Shown here: piece by piece, positions 1 to 8,217 of the stretch
Layout of the letters: every line of letters begins with the position of its first letter
Position numbering within the stretch: position 1 is the stretch's first letter
Assembly: GCA_942492815.1 (NCBI GenBank)
Contig: OW818658.1
Coordinates: forward strand, 4,278,001-4,342,000
Reading direction: 5' to 3'
Length of the DNA stretch: 64,000 nucleotides
Source of the DNA: JAEUWI01 sp942492815
Lineage (GTDB): Bacteria > Hydrogenedentota > Hydrogenedentia > Hydrogenedentales > JAEUWI01
The notes under the pieces: model-generated
The model's input: only the letters and a program-made list of their open reading frames with translations
Told to the model about the DNA's origin: nothing
Database searches by the model: none
Translations under genes and position numbers: made by a program

Positions 1-477
1 CGCGCCGGATACCGATCAGGGGGTAAGCTGCTCGACCTGAGATCCACGTGGCCCCGCCACCCGGCGGGAATGGATCGCAACATAAGATGACCGATAACGT
101 AAGTATTGTATCACGAGCGTCCACAAGCGTCAATCTGGAGAAAATCCCCTCGAAATCGCCTCCTTGAAACTTGTGTCACATCAACACAAAACCCCTTATT
201 CTAAAAGGGACTAAAGCAAGAAAGCCCTCGGACGCTGGCCTGCCAACGTGCTCGCACCTAAAACCTCGGCGCAAGATTATCGATAACTTAAAACTAACTT
301 TACCCACACACAATCCACGGAAGCACGTTTCCACGATGACCGGGGATCGCCGCCGGAAAAAGAGGACCTACCGGGCGCTGGATATTTCACCGACGATTTG
401 CCTATCCTTCCCTCTGGACCGAGGCAGTCGACACCCTGCACGCTGCCGCCCTGAACGACCAATGGGAGTTGAGTACC
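1..477. other. Left-edge intergenic stretch, no supportable gene
   Basis: No reading frame here has a convincing start, ribosome site or family-like sequence. The long minus-strand frame that enters it from the right is the antisense of the isomerase-like gene. An A/T-richer part around 170-310 may hold the promoter of that gene, but I cannot name -35/-10 boxes with confidence. Confidence 0.5.
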
Positions 478-1371
478 ATGAACGATATGAATCGGAATGA
501 CTTTTTGAGGGCCATGGGCGCGGCCGCGCTCGTGGCGGGTATCCTGCCTGGAGCCGCCCACGCCAAGGCCCTGCCGGGCGGCAAGATGAAGCTCGGCCTC
601 GTCACCTACCTCTGGGGCCAGCACTGGGACCTCGACACCATCATCAAGAATTGCACCGAGAGCGGCGTCCTCGCGGTGGAATTGCGCACGGAACACGCTC
701 ACAAGGTCCAGCCCACCCTGAGCAAGGCGGAGCGCGAGGCCGTGAAGAAGAAGTTTGCCGACAGCCCCGTGCTCTGCCTCGGGCCGGGCACGAATCAGCA
801 GTTCGACGATCCCGAACCGGAGAAACTCGCCGCCAATATCCAGGGCGCGAAGGATTTCATCATTCTGAGCCACGACATCGGCGCGAGCGGCGTCAAAGTG
901 AAGCCCAACAGCTTCCACGAAGGCGTGCCCCACGAAAAGACCATCGAGCAGATCGGAAAGTCCCTCAACGAAGTGGGCAAATTCGCCGGGGAGCACGGCC
1001 AGCAGATCCGCCTGGAGGTCCACGGCAAGTGTGCCGAGCTGCCCACCATCAAGGCCATCATGGATATCGCCGACAACCCCAACGTGGCGGTGTGCTGGAA
1101 TTCCAATCCGGAAGACCTCAAGGGCGAGGGCTTGGAGCACAACTTCAATCTGGTCAAGGACCGCTTCGGCGCCACGGCCCACATCCGCGAATTGAACGTG
1201 GGCGACTATCCCTACCAGGATCTCATGAATCTCTTCGTGGCCATTGACTACGACGGCTGGCTCCTGCTGGAGTGCCGCACGGAGATCACCGACGGTATCG
1301 CCGCCATGAAGGAGCAGCTCGCTCTCTTCAACGAAATGGTGAAAAACGGCCAGGCCAAAATAAGCGCATAA
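478..1371 (+). CDS. Exported sugar phosphate isomerase/epimerase-like TIM-barrel protein
   Basis: The product is 297 aa. I chose the ATG at 478 because GGGAG lies 9 nt upstream (464-468); a TTG nine bases earlier overlaps that site. Residues 1-29 look like a secretion signal (NRNDFLRAMG, then a hydrophobic stretch ending in AHA). It resembles a Tat signal but has only one of the two arginines. The mature part starts KLGLVTYLWG and fits the xylose-isomerase-like (AP endonuclease 2) barrel. Candidate metal-binding residues lie at the strand ends: VELRTEH, ILSHDIG, IRLEVHG, AHIREL and LLLECRTE. The family covers isomerases and epimerases acting on sugars or inositols; the substrate cannot be read from sequence. 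The gene is single and is followed by a hairpin terminator. Exported members of this family are frequent in planctomycete-like genomes. Confidence 0.85.
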   Translation: MNDMNRNDFLRAMGAAALVAGILPGAAHAKALPGGKMKLGLVTYLWGQHWDLDTIIKNCTESGVLAVELRTEHAHKVQPTLSKAEREAVKKKFADSPVLCLGPGTNQQFDDPEPEKLAANIQGAKDFIILSHDIGASGVKVKPNSFHEGVPHEKTIEQIGKSLNEVGKFAGEHGQQIRLEVHGKCAELPTIKAIMDIADNPNVAVCWNSNPEDLKGEGLEHNFNLVKDRFGATAHIRELNVGDYPYQDLMNLFVAIDYDGWLLLECRTEITDGIAAMKEQLALFNEMVKNGQAKISA

Positions 1372-1379
1372 CCACCCAG

Positions 1380-1420
1380 CAGGACGGTCCCGATTTACCA
1401 ACGGGACCGTCCTGCATTTT
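1380..1420 (+). terminator. Probable terminator of the isomerase-like gene, made from a repeat palindrome
   Basis: A perfect 13-bp stem (CAGGACGGTCCCG at 1380-1392 with its complement at 1402-1414) has a 9-nt loop and is followed by CATTTT, 8 bp after the stop codon. The stem is also one unit of the dispersed palindrome family described in the overlapping repeat. Confidence 0.5.
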
Positions 1421-1640
1421 AAACGGGACCGTCCTGCACGCAAAGGCCCCCAAGACACGGCTTACGACCCAAATCACAACCATCACATCGACCTGACGAA
1501 GCTCACTACGCGTGCGGGACCGTCCCGCGCTTTAAAAGCGTGGGACAGTCCTATCCGGCATAAACTCCCCGCGGTCCAGATCGCCAGAAGTATTGCCGAT
1601 TCTCTGCGCGGCATGGGACCGCCGTTCTGGACAGTCCCAT
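1380..1640. repeat. Cluster of GGGACCGTCC palindromes (REP/BIME-like), left copy
   Basis: At least five units occur: 1380-1392, 1402-1414, 1424-1436, the full palindrome GCGGGACCGTCCCGC at 1514-1528, and degenerate units at 1538-1552 and 1612-1640. Some are followed by T-rich runs. The same units recur at 5405-5624 on the other side of the sigma-fusion gene. The wording around one unit is shared too: both copies have GCTCAC a few bases before GTGCGGGACCGTCCC and then CGCTTT. Confidence 0.75.
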
Positions 1641-1704
1641 CGGGGTGTCACCTTTCCCCCAATTCCCCCAACTAAGGGTAGAATCAACGGAAAGGATCTC
1701 CCGA

Positions 1705-4700
1705 ATGTCCGCAGACACCCACCAACTCATCCAGCAGAGCCTCCAGGGCGACCAGCGCGCCTTCGGCCAAATCGTGGAGCGTTACCAGGGGGCCGTCAGC
1801 GCCATGGCCTACAGCGTCACCGGGAACCTCGCCCAGAGCGAAGACCTGGCGCAGGAAGCCTTCATCATCGCGTGGAAGAAACTCGGAGCATTGCAGAAGC
1901 ACGAGTCGCTCGCGGCTTGGCTCTGCGGCATCGCGCGCAACCTCGCCCGCGATTGGATGCGCACCCAAGCCGCCCGGCCCACCATCTCCATGGGGCACCT
2001 GGACCAGGCCGCACAGCGCCTTGGCGAATCCCACGATGCCGCGCAACACCAGCGCGAACGCGCCGACCTCGTCTGGACCGCCCTCGCCGAGATCCCCGAG
2101 TCCTACCGCGAGCCCCTCATCCTCTTCTACCGCCAGGGAGAGTCTATCCGCGACATCGCGGAGGCCCTCGAACTGAGCGAGGACAACGTCAAGCAGCGCC
2201 TCTCCCGCGGCCGCAAGCTCCTCCGCGCCGAAGTCGCGCGGACGGTGGAAGACACCCTCGCCAACACGCGCCCCGGCAAGGCGTTTACGGCGGGCGTCCT
2301 CGCGGCCCTGCCCGCGCTCTACGCAGCAAAGGCGGGTGCGGCGGAAGTGGCAACAACAAGCGCCAGGGCTGCGGCAGCCCCCACGGCGATGGGGGCGTTG
2401 ATTAAGATAGCGCTGCCCGTCGCTGTGGTGGCGGGGTTGGTGCTCGGGGGCGTGGGATGGGGTCTTCACCAAGCGGTGGCACCAAGCACCACAATTTCCG
2501 CCGCGCCAGCCGCCAATATGGGCGAGCGAAGCGCTACCACCGAGGTCAGCACAGCGCTCGTGAATAATACCGCCATTGCAGGCGGAGCTGCCGGTGCCAA
2601 TGACGCCGATGCAAGAGTGTCGGGCAGTGTCGTATTCCCCAACTCTGGAACGCCCGCACAGAATATGCGGGTTTTGCTCGTCAATGAAGACCACAAGCAT
2701 GAAACGCTTTCCGATGAGCAAGGAGAATTTGCCTTCCAGAACGTAGCGGCCGGTGAATTTTCACTTGTCGCCTTTGACAACGATTTCGTTGAAACGCCTG
2801 CGGATGATGATCGCTCAGCGATCTATCCGATTGCTGTCGGGCGGGGCGAAGACACGCGTGACATCCGCGTTGAAGTCCCATTGGTTGGTAAAATCTGTGG
2901 TAGAGTTCTCGACACGAAAACAGGCGAGGGCATTGCGGGCGTCAAGGTAAGTATCTTTCGGTACGGCGCTGGCGGCTCTTTTGAGGGCACGAGCGATAAC
3001 GACGGACACTACACCATACTCGGTATGAAGGAAGGTGCCTGGCTCGCGGGCCTCGACCGGGATAACCCGATACTTTGCAGTCGCAACAGCAAAGATCTGG
3101 TTACGGTCGTCTTGGACAGCGATGGACGTACCGCGCTCGACATCCAGGTCGATCGTGGCCTTTCCTTCAGCGGTCGTGTTGTGGATTCGAATGGAGATCC
3201 CATCGCAAACGCAGATATCGAAGCCTCCCTTGCTGGCCCTTTTCCCGAGCGCGACAGCATCGGTAATTCATCTTTAAACTCCAGAGCGGACGGGTCATTC
3301 ACTCTGTGGGGCGTCCAACCCCGAGACCTCGTCCAGCTCGTTGCGAGTTTTCAGGACTTGAAGTCCTATGCTGTGGTCGTCACTCCGGACGAGCATGGAA
3401 ATATGGCACCGCCGGTATTGAAACTGGTTCCCCAAACGGAGATTTCCGGCCGTTTCGTCGATGAGGGCGGACGACCCTTTCAAGCCTTGGCGGGCTACCG
3501 CTACGATCTCCCAGGAACTGCCGGAAGCTGGCACTACCACAACAACGTCCCGGCGGCCAGGTTCCGAATCGTGGTGCCACCGGGCGAATACGAGTTAATG
3601 GGACGAAATAGCCTCGACGGAATGCGTCTGACCGGATCACCACAGCCGCTCAGCGTTGGGAGCAACCCAATCAGCAACCTGGTGCTCACGGTCCTTACCT
3701 CGGAAGAATCCGGCAATGTGGGCGGGCACAGCCTCACTGGACGAGCAATTACCAACGATGGATCACCGATACCTCACTTCACCGTGTCGCTCTCGACAAA
3801 ATTTCCGACGGACGCGCCAACGCGCATATACGGAGCGACGGGTGACGATGGTGCATTTCAATTGGAGAATGTTCCGGATGGCACGTGCTCGATATGGGCT
3901 ATTCCTTCAGACGAAAACTATCTGCCCGGATCTGTATCCGATATAGACCCGGCGCAAACCAAGTCCGTCGAAATCGTTGTGACGCGCGCAGCCACATTGC
4001 GTGGAATGGTCTCTGATGCCCGAACCGGCAAGCCGGTTACGAATTTTATGGTGGAACATGGAACAATTGATTCATTTGGCGCACGTCAAAAATCGGGGGT
4101 TCCCAAGAATACGAAGTCCGAACGTGGTGAGTTCTCCGTTCCGAGCGAAGTCGATACAAACTGGTTTCTCCAGGTAACCGCAGACGGCTTTGCACCGCTC
4201 GTTCATGATGGGACCGCGCTGAAGTCCGGTGAAGAAAGCGTGGTAGTGGAGTTCAACCTATTGCCCGGTCGTACCGTTCGAGGCACCGTTACCAACTCGT
4301 CAAATGAGCCCATCGCCGATGCCCTCGTATTCCTCGACCACGAGATCGCCGGACGTTCCAGCCGCAATCTTGGTACATCGAAGCTAAGAACCGACGATGC
4401 GGGTCTCTTCCAGATCACCTCCATCCCAGATGACACCGAATGGGTGTACGCCGGGAAGGAGGGCTTTGCCATGGCCCGCGTTCCCCTGGCCGATCAGGTG
4501 CATCTCGTGCTTGGCGAAGGTGGTATCGTCGAAGGTCGGGTCACGATTGGCGGTGCAGTCCCGGCTTCTCCATATAACGTAGAGGCCACTGCGCCCGAAA
4601 CAGGTGACACCGTGTCGGCCACTATTGCGGCGGACGGCTCCTATCGACTGGAGGGACTGATGGAGCTCACCTACCTCTTGTGCGTGAACGCCGGTTATCC

Positions 4701-5052
4701 CACGGTCTATTTCCTGGACGAAGTGGTATCTCCTGAGAGCGGCGTGACCACAACGGCTGACCTGAATATCCGGTCGGGAGATTCGGTTGTGTGGGGCGTC
4801 GCCCGCGATGCCGATGGCGCGCCCCTGAGCATGCCCATCCACTGCACCGTCGGCGGTATCGCGAAGCAGACTCGGTCCGACGAATCTGGAAATTATCGCA
4901 TCGAGAGCCTCCCGGCAGGGCCAGCAAGCGTGGCTGTGAAAGTTCCCGAGTTCGACGCCAAGGGAGGCTGGTCCTTTCGTGCCCTCGCGGAAAGTGAAGT
5001 AAATCTCGATCCGAGTACGGAAACTGAGCACAATTTCGTGTTCGCTCCCTGA
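1705..5052 (+). CDS. ECF sigma factor fused through a TM helix to carboxypeptidase-regulatory-like repeats
   Basis: The product is 1115 aa. The ATG at 1705 follows GGAAAGGA at 1689-1696; an upstream GTG in frame has no such site. Residues about 5-75 are sigma-70 region 2 (SEDLAQEAFIIAWKKL, AWLCGIARNLARDWMR). Residues about 120-175 are region 4, with helix-turn-helix SIRDIAEALELSEDNVKQRL and SRGRKLLR. An Ala-rich linker leads to one transmembrane helix at about 233-257 (IALPVAVVAGLVLGGVGWG). The remainder, about 850 residues, holds roughly nine beta-sandwich units with the pattern hyd-x-G-x-V-x-(D/N)...DG-x-F/Y-x-(I/L)-x-x-(I/V)-P-x-G, typical of carboxypeptidase-regulatory-like or CNA-B-like domains. 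Sigma domains are therefore cytoplasmic and repeats probably periplasmic. No anti-sigma gene lies next to it. A paralogue with the same order of parts is at 35739-38891. The function is inferred: a one-protein transcription regulator that senses the envelope. Confidence 0.88.
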   Translation: MSADTHQLIQQSLQGDQRAFGQIVERYQGAVSAMAYSVTGNLAQSEDLAQEAFIIAWKKLGALQKHESLAAWLCGIARNLARDWMRTQAARPTISMGHLDQAAQRLGESHDAAQHQRERADLVWTALAEIPESYREPLILFYRQGESIRDIAEALELSEDNVKQRLSRGRKLLRAEVARTVEDTLANTRPGKAFTAGVLAALPALYAAKAGAAEVATTSARAAAAPTAMGALIKIALPVAVVAGLVLGGVGWGLHQAVAPSTTISAAPAANMGERSATTEVSTALVNNTAIAGGAAGANDADARVSGSVVFPNSGTPAQNMRVLLVNEDHKHETLSDEQGEFAFQNVAAGEFSLVAFDNDFVETPADDDRSAIYPIAVGRGEDTRDIRVEVPLVGKICGRVLDTKTGEGIAGVKVSIFRYGAGGSFEGTSDNDGHYTILGMKEGAWLAGLDRDNPILCSRNSKDLVTVVLDSDGRTALDIQVDRGLSFSGRVVDSNGDPIANADIEASLAGPFPERDSIGNSSLNSRADGSFTLWGVQPRDLVQLVASFQDLKSYAVVVTPDEHGNMAPPVLKLVPQTEISGRFVDEGGRPFQALAGYRYDLPGTAGSWHYHNNVPAARFRIVVPPGEYELMGRNSLDGMRLTGSPQPLSVGSNPISNLVLTVLTSEESGNVGGHSLTGRAITNDGSPIPHFTVSLSTKFPTDAPTRIYGATGDDGAFQLENVPDGTCSIWAIPSDENYLPGSVSDIDPAQTKSVEIVVTRAATLRGMVSDARTGKPVTNFMVEHGTIDSFGARQKSGVPKNTKSERGEFSVPSEVDTNWFLQVTADGFAPLVHDGTALKSGEESVVVEFNLLPGRTVRGTVTNSSNEPIADALVFLDHEIAGRSSRNLGTSKLRTDDAGLFQITSIPDDTEWVYAGKEGFAMARVPLADQVHLVLGEGGIVEGRVTIGGAVPASPYNVEATAPETGDTVSATIAADGSYRLEGLMELTYLLCVNAGYPTVYFLDEVVSPESGVTTTADLNIRSGDSVVWGVARDADGAPLSMPIHCTVGGIAKQTRSDESGNYRIESLPAGPASVAVKVPEFDAKGGWSFRALAESEVNLDPSTETEHNFVFAP

Positions 5053-5056
5053 TATG

Positions 5057-5397
5057 GAGACTCTGTAATACTTTAGCCATCTGAAGCCAGAAAAAATCTA
5101 ACCACGAATTGACACGAATCTTCACGAATAAGAAAACAGGATTCAGTGTATGAAATCGGCCTTTTCGCAGGCCCGTAGCCTGGTTTCAAGGAACCAAAGT
5201 GGACACTTAACCTCAAAGAACTCAAAGGGCGCAAAGGTGGACCTATTATCGTTTGATTTGAGTCCTTTGAGGTTAAATTCTATTTCATATTACCTCGAAC
5301 CGCGCTATTTGTCCCTCTTATTCGTGTGGATTCGTGTCCATTCGTGGTCAAGTTGATTTCGTTGATACTTCAGACGGCTAAAGTGTTACGAGACTCT
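5057..5397. repeat. Nested foldback element with three pairs of inverted arms
   Basis: Outer arms: 5057-5086 and 5368-5397, sharing ACTTTAGCC-ATCTGAAG on one strand and its near complement on the other. Middle arms: 33 bp at 5101-5133 and 5316-5348, three mismatches, built from three copies of ATTCGTGT at 10-bp steps. Inner arms: 17 bp at 5207-5223 and 5260-5276, one mismatch. There is no supportable reading frame inside; short frames that cross it are by-products of the repeats. It begins 4 bp after the sigma-fusion stop codon, so it would also fold in that gene's mRNA. Confidence 0.75.
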
Positions 5398-5404
5398 TAA
5401 AAAA

Positions 5405-5624
5405 GCGGGACGGTCCCGAACGCGTAGTGGCGCTCGGCGCGCCGCGCTCTCTGTGGTAAGAGCATGGTCGTTTGCCGTGATGCGAGTGGCCGTACGTTCA
5501 GGACGGTCCCGTCGAGGGGACCGTCCTGCACGCCAGGACACCCCGACCGCGCGAGTTTCCTGACCTGAATTGGTTGATTGCGACCGAGCATAGCTCACCT
5601 CAACGTGCGGGACCGTCCCCCGCT
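5405..5624. repeat. Cluster of GGGACCGTCC palindromes (REP/BIME-like), right copy
   Basis: The units are GCGGGACGGTCCCG at 5405-5418, a head-to-head pair at 5500-5528 (GGACGGTCCC and GGGACCGTCC around a short loop, followed by TGCACGC as in the left copy), and GTGCGGGACCGTCCC at 5606-5620 followed by CCGCTTTTCTT. Together with 1380-1640 it brackets the sigma-fusion gene. No transposase or RAYT gene is in the window. Confidence 0.7.
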
Positions 5625-5685
5625 TTTCTTATTCTCACAAGACACCCGCCCTCCATTCGTGGTAGCCTATTTTCAGGAGGTGCCT

Positions 5686-5868
5686 ATGGAATACTATGAC
5701 GTCACCTGCCCGCACTGCTGGCAGGTCTTTTCCATCCCGCTGGACGTGTCCGTGCGGGGCCAGCTTTTTGTCTATGACTGCGAGGTTTGCTGCAATCCGC
5801 TGGAGGTGGAGTATGAGGCGGAGGATGGGCAAATCGTGTTCTGCGAGGCGCGCTCGCTGGAGCAGTAG
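5686..5868 (+). CDS. Small CPXCG-motif cysteine-rich (zinc-ribbon) protein
   Basis: The product is 60 aa. The start at 5686 is set by a perfect AGGAGG at 5675-5680; the frame is open further upstream, but that part crosses the repeat cluster and is not protein-like. Cysteines at 8, 11, 32 and 35 (CPHC and CEVC) form a probable zinc ribbon, and the layout MEYYDVTCPHC...VYDCEVCCNPLEV fits the CPXCG cysteine-rich family, a widespread group of about 60-65 aa with no assigned role. It stands alone between two repeat elements. Confidence 0.85.
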   Translation: MEYYDVTCPHCWQVFSIPLDVSVRGQLFVYDCEVCCNPLEVEYEAEDGQIVFCEARSLEQ

Positions 5869-5893
5869 GGGGACGAAAGTGCGCGGAGCTAAA

Positions 5894-6072
5894 GGAGCTT
5901 GGACATTCCTGTCCGAGGCAAAGGGCACGATAACGTGAAGGCCCACTCCGTCTTGTAGCTCATCTCCGAGTGCCGGAGTGCAGGTACTGGCGACTCCCGG
6001 TCACTTCTCTGTTCTGCGAAGGCCCTGTGGCGTTGCCGTGGGCTTTGCCGCGGACAGGAATGTCCACGCTCC
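5894..6072. repeat. 179-bp element with 30-bp terminal inverted repeats
   Basis: The arms 5894-5923 and 6043-6072 are inverted copies matching at 28 of 30 positions. Each arm contains the near-palindrome GGACATTCCTGTCC. The interior of about 120 bp has no plausible gene. The size and arms suggest a miniature inverted-repeat element. It ends 6 bp before the stop codon of the P-type ATPase and could serve as its transcription end. Confidence 0.7.
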
Positions 6073-6078
6073 TCTTCG

Positions 6079-7983
6079 CTACATATCCGACATCGTCCTG
6101 GGCGGCCAGGCGGCTCGGAGGGCGTTGAGCACGGCGAGCACGTCGATGACTTCCTGACAGATTGCACCCTCCACGGGACTGAGCATCCCCACGGAGGCAA
6201 AGGCCATCCCCGCGAGGCTGAGCACCATACCGCCCACGGCGGTCTGCAGCGCGATGCTGCGCATGCGCTTGCTGATGTGGAGGAACTCGTCGATTTTCCG
6301 CAGGGAATTGTCCATCACCACCACGCCCGCCGCTTCGGCGGTCACGTCGCTGCCCTGGCCGATGGCGAGGCCCACGGTGGCGGCCATCATGGCGGGGGCG
6401 TCGTTGATGCCGTCGCCCACGTAGAGGGTCTTCGCACGCTTCGTCTCCTCGCGCACGATGGCGAGTTTCTCTTCCGGACTCTTCTGCGCGAATATCTCGG
6501 TGATGCCCACCTCTTTCGCGAGGTACTGCACTTCGGATTCACGATCGCCGGAGACGATCATAAGCCGGTTGAACTGGTGCTGCGGGCCGAGGTGCTTCAT
6601 GAAGGAGTGGCTGTCGGAGCGGGGCGCGTCGCGGAAGCGGTATACGGCGGCAAAAGCCCCGCCCACGGCCACAACGCACTCCAGCCCTTCGGCAGTCTCA
6701 GGCATGTGCTCCAGCCCGGTGACGTCGCTGTTGGCCAGTTTTTTGCGACTGGTAATCAGCACTTCCTTGCCGGACACCAGGCCGCGCAGGCCCTGACCGG
6801 GGTGTTCGCTCACTTCGGTGGCGTCGGTGTCCTCCCCGCCCAGTTTTTCGGCTTCCTTCAGTATTGCACTGGCCAGGGGGTGCTTGGAATAGCGCTCCAG
6901 ACCCGCCGCCAGGGAAAGTACCGCTGGCGCCTCAAAGCCCGGCGCTACGATCTGCTCGATGAGTGCGGGCTCGCCATAGGTCAGGGTTCCGGTTTTGTCA
7001 AAGATGGCCGTGCGGCACTTCGCGATCTGCTCCAACACCACGGGACTTTTCACGATGATGGCGCGGCGCGCGCAGAGCGATATCGAGCCGATAATGGCTA
7101 CGGGGATGCCGATGAGGAGCGGACAGGGCGTGGCGATGACGAGTACGGCGAGAAAGCGCGTGGCCTCGCCGCTGAGTCCCCAGGCGAGCAGGGCCACGGC
7201 GACCGCAATGGGCGTGTAGACCGCACCGAGCTGATCACCCAAACGACGCAACTGGGGCCGGGTCGCTTCGGACTCGCGCATGACCGACATGATCCGGGCG
7301 TAGCGCGAATCGGCGGCGCGCTGCGTCGCGCGGATCGTCAGGGCCACCTCGCCATTGATGGAGCCGGAAATTACCGACGAACCGATGGTTTTGGTAATTT
7401 GGAAAGGCTCGCCCGTAAGGTAGGATTCATCCATCACGCCCCGCCCTTCGAGCACGTCCCCATCCACGGGGCAGATTTCATGGGGATAGACCACCACCAC
7501 ATCACCTGGCTCCAGCGATTCCAGCGCGGCATCGGTTATACCGTCCGGCCCGCGCCGGTGGGCTATGGAGGGCATGCGCTTCGCCAGGGCCGCTAACACC
7601 GAGGAAGCGCTGCGCAGGGCATAGGCCTCCAGCGCTTCGCCGCCGGAGAGCATGAGCACGATGATCGCGCCCGCGAGGTACTCGCCGAGAAAGACGGAGG
7701 TAACAATGGAGATGCCTCCGAGCAGATCGGAGCCAAATTCGCCGCGCAGGAATTTCTTGAACAGTTCGAAAACCTGTGGTACACCGCCCACGACCAGGCA
7801 GAGAATCAGCGGCGCATTCATTACGGCCGGTGAGAACTCCGTAGCAAAGCGCAGGACCAAATAGGTGGCGATGCAAATCAAGGCCAGCACGGCGGTGCCG
7901 GTGGTGCGGAAGCGATCAGAGTTAAGGAATTGCTGAGGGGCGTGCAGCGCGTTGGTCTTTTCCCCGGAGGCGTGCTCGGTCAT
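6079..7983 (-). CDS. Heavy-metal P1B-type ATPase, TPC variant, no N-terminal metal domain
   Basis: The product is 634 aa, an inner-membrane pump coupling ATP hydrolysis to metal export. It has the actuator loop LTGEP (189-193), phosphorylation site DKTGTLT (Asp329), HP motif in YSKHPLA and hinge GDGINDAPA. The ion-pathway motif in the sixth helix is TPCP at 285-288, instead of the CPC of Cu/Zn pumps or SPC of Co-type pumps. TPC has been described for P1B-5 type ATPases linked to Ni and Fe, but those usually carry a C-terminal hemerythrin-like domain, absent here. No HMA or Cys-rich domain precedes the first helices (about 29-47 and 56-70). The start ATG has no strong ribosome site. The metal is uncertain. 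It is a single gene with no adjacent regulator. Confidence 0.88.
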   Translation of the reverse strand: MTEHASGEKTNALHAPQQFLNSDRFRTTGTAVLALICIATYLVLRFATEFSPAVMNAPLILCLVVGGVPQVFELFKKFLRGEFGSDLLGGISIVTSVFLGEYLAGAIIVLMLSGGEALEAYALRSASSVLAALAKRMPSIAHRRGPDGITDAALESLEPGDVVVVYPHEICPVDGDVLEGRGVMDESYLTGEPFQITKTIGSSVISGSINGEVALTIRATQRAADSRYARIMSVMRESEATRPQLRRLGDQLGAVYTPIAVAVALLAWGLSGEATRFLAVLVIATPCPLLIGIPVAIIGSISLCARRAIIVKSPVVLEQIAKCRTAIFDKTGTLTYGEPALIEQIVAPGFEAPAVLSLAAGLERYSKHPLASAILKEAEKLGGEDTDATEVSEHPGQGLRGLVSGKEVLITSRKKLANSDVTGLEHMPETAEGLECVVAVGGAFAAVYRFRDAPRSDSHSFMKHLGPQHQFNRLMIVSGDRESEVQYLAKEVGITEIFAQKSPEEKLAIVREETKRAKTLYVGDGINDAPAMMAATVGLAIGQGSDVTAEAAGVVVMDNSLRKIDEFLHISKRMRSIALQTAVGGMVLSLAGMAFASVGMLSPVEGAICQEVIDVLAVLNALRAAWPPRTMSDM

Positions 7984-8161
7984 TTGGATCCCGGCTTTCT
8001 AGAGTGGGTTGGCTGGTGAGCGGCCCCGCCGGGCACGGTGAAGCTCGGCCCGGACCTGGCGCACAGTATAGCCGAAATCGAGGACGGCCTCAAACAATCA
8101 CCCTGCGACGTCCATTTCGCGACAGGCGAATCGTCGTTCGTACCCATCGAAAAACAACAAG

Positions 8162-8194
8162 AATGCCCCCGTGCAACGTGCGGACGGGGGCATT
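8162..8194 (-). terminator. Intrinsic terminator of the DUF4139 gene
   Basis: A perfect 11-bp stem (AATGCCCCCGT at 8162-8172 and its complement at 8184-8194) with an 11-nt loop. Read on the minus strand it is followed by TTGTTGTTTTTC. It lies 24 bp past the stop codon of the DUF4139 gene. Confidence 0.75.
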
Positions 8195-8217
8195 TATATT
8201 CACTCTGGAGATGCCTG

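Noticed and set aside
277..1458. 393-codon minus-strand frame over the isomerase-like gene
   Set aside because: The plus-strand frame has signal peptide, ribosome site and TIM-barrel motifs; the minus frame has none.
1380..5624. Composite transposon around the sigma-fusion gene
   Set aside because: There is no transposase and no visible target duplication; the palindromes fit REP-like clusters better.
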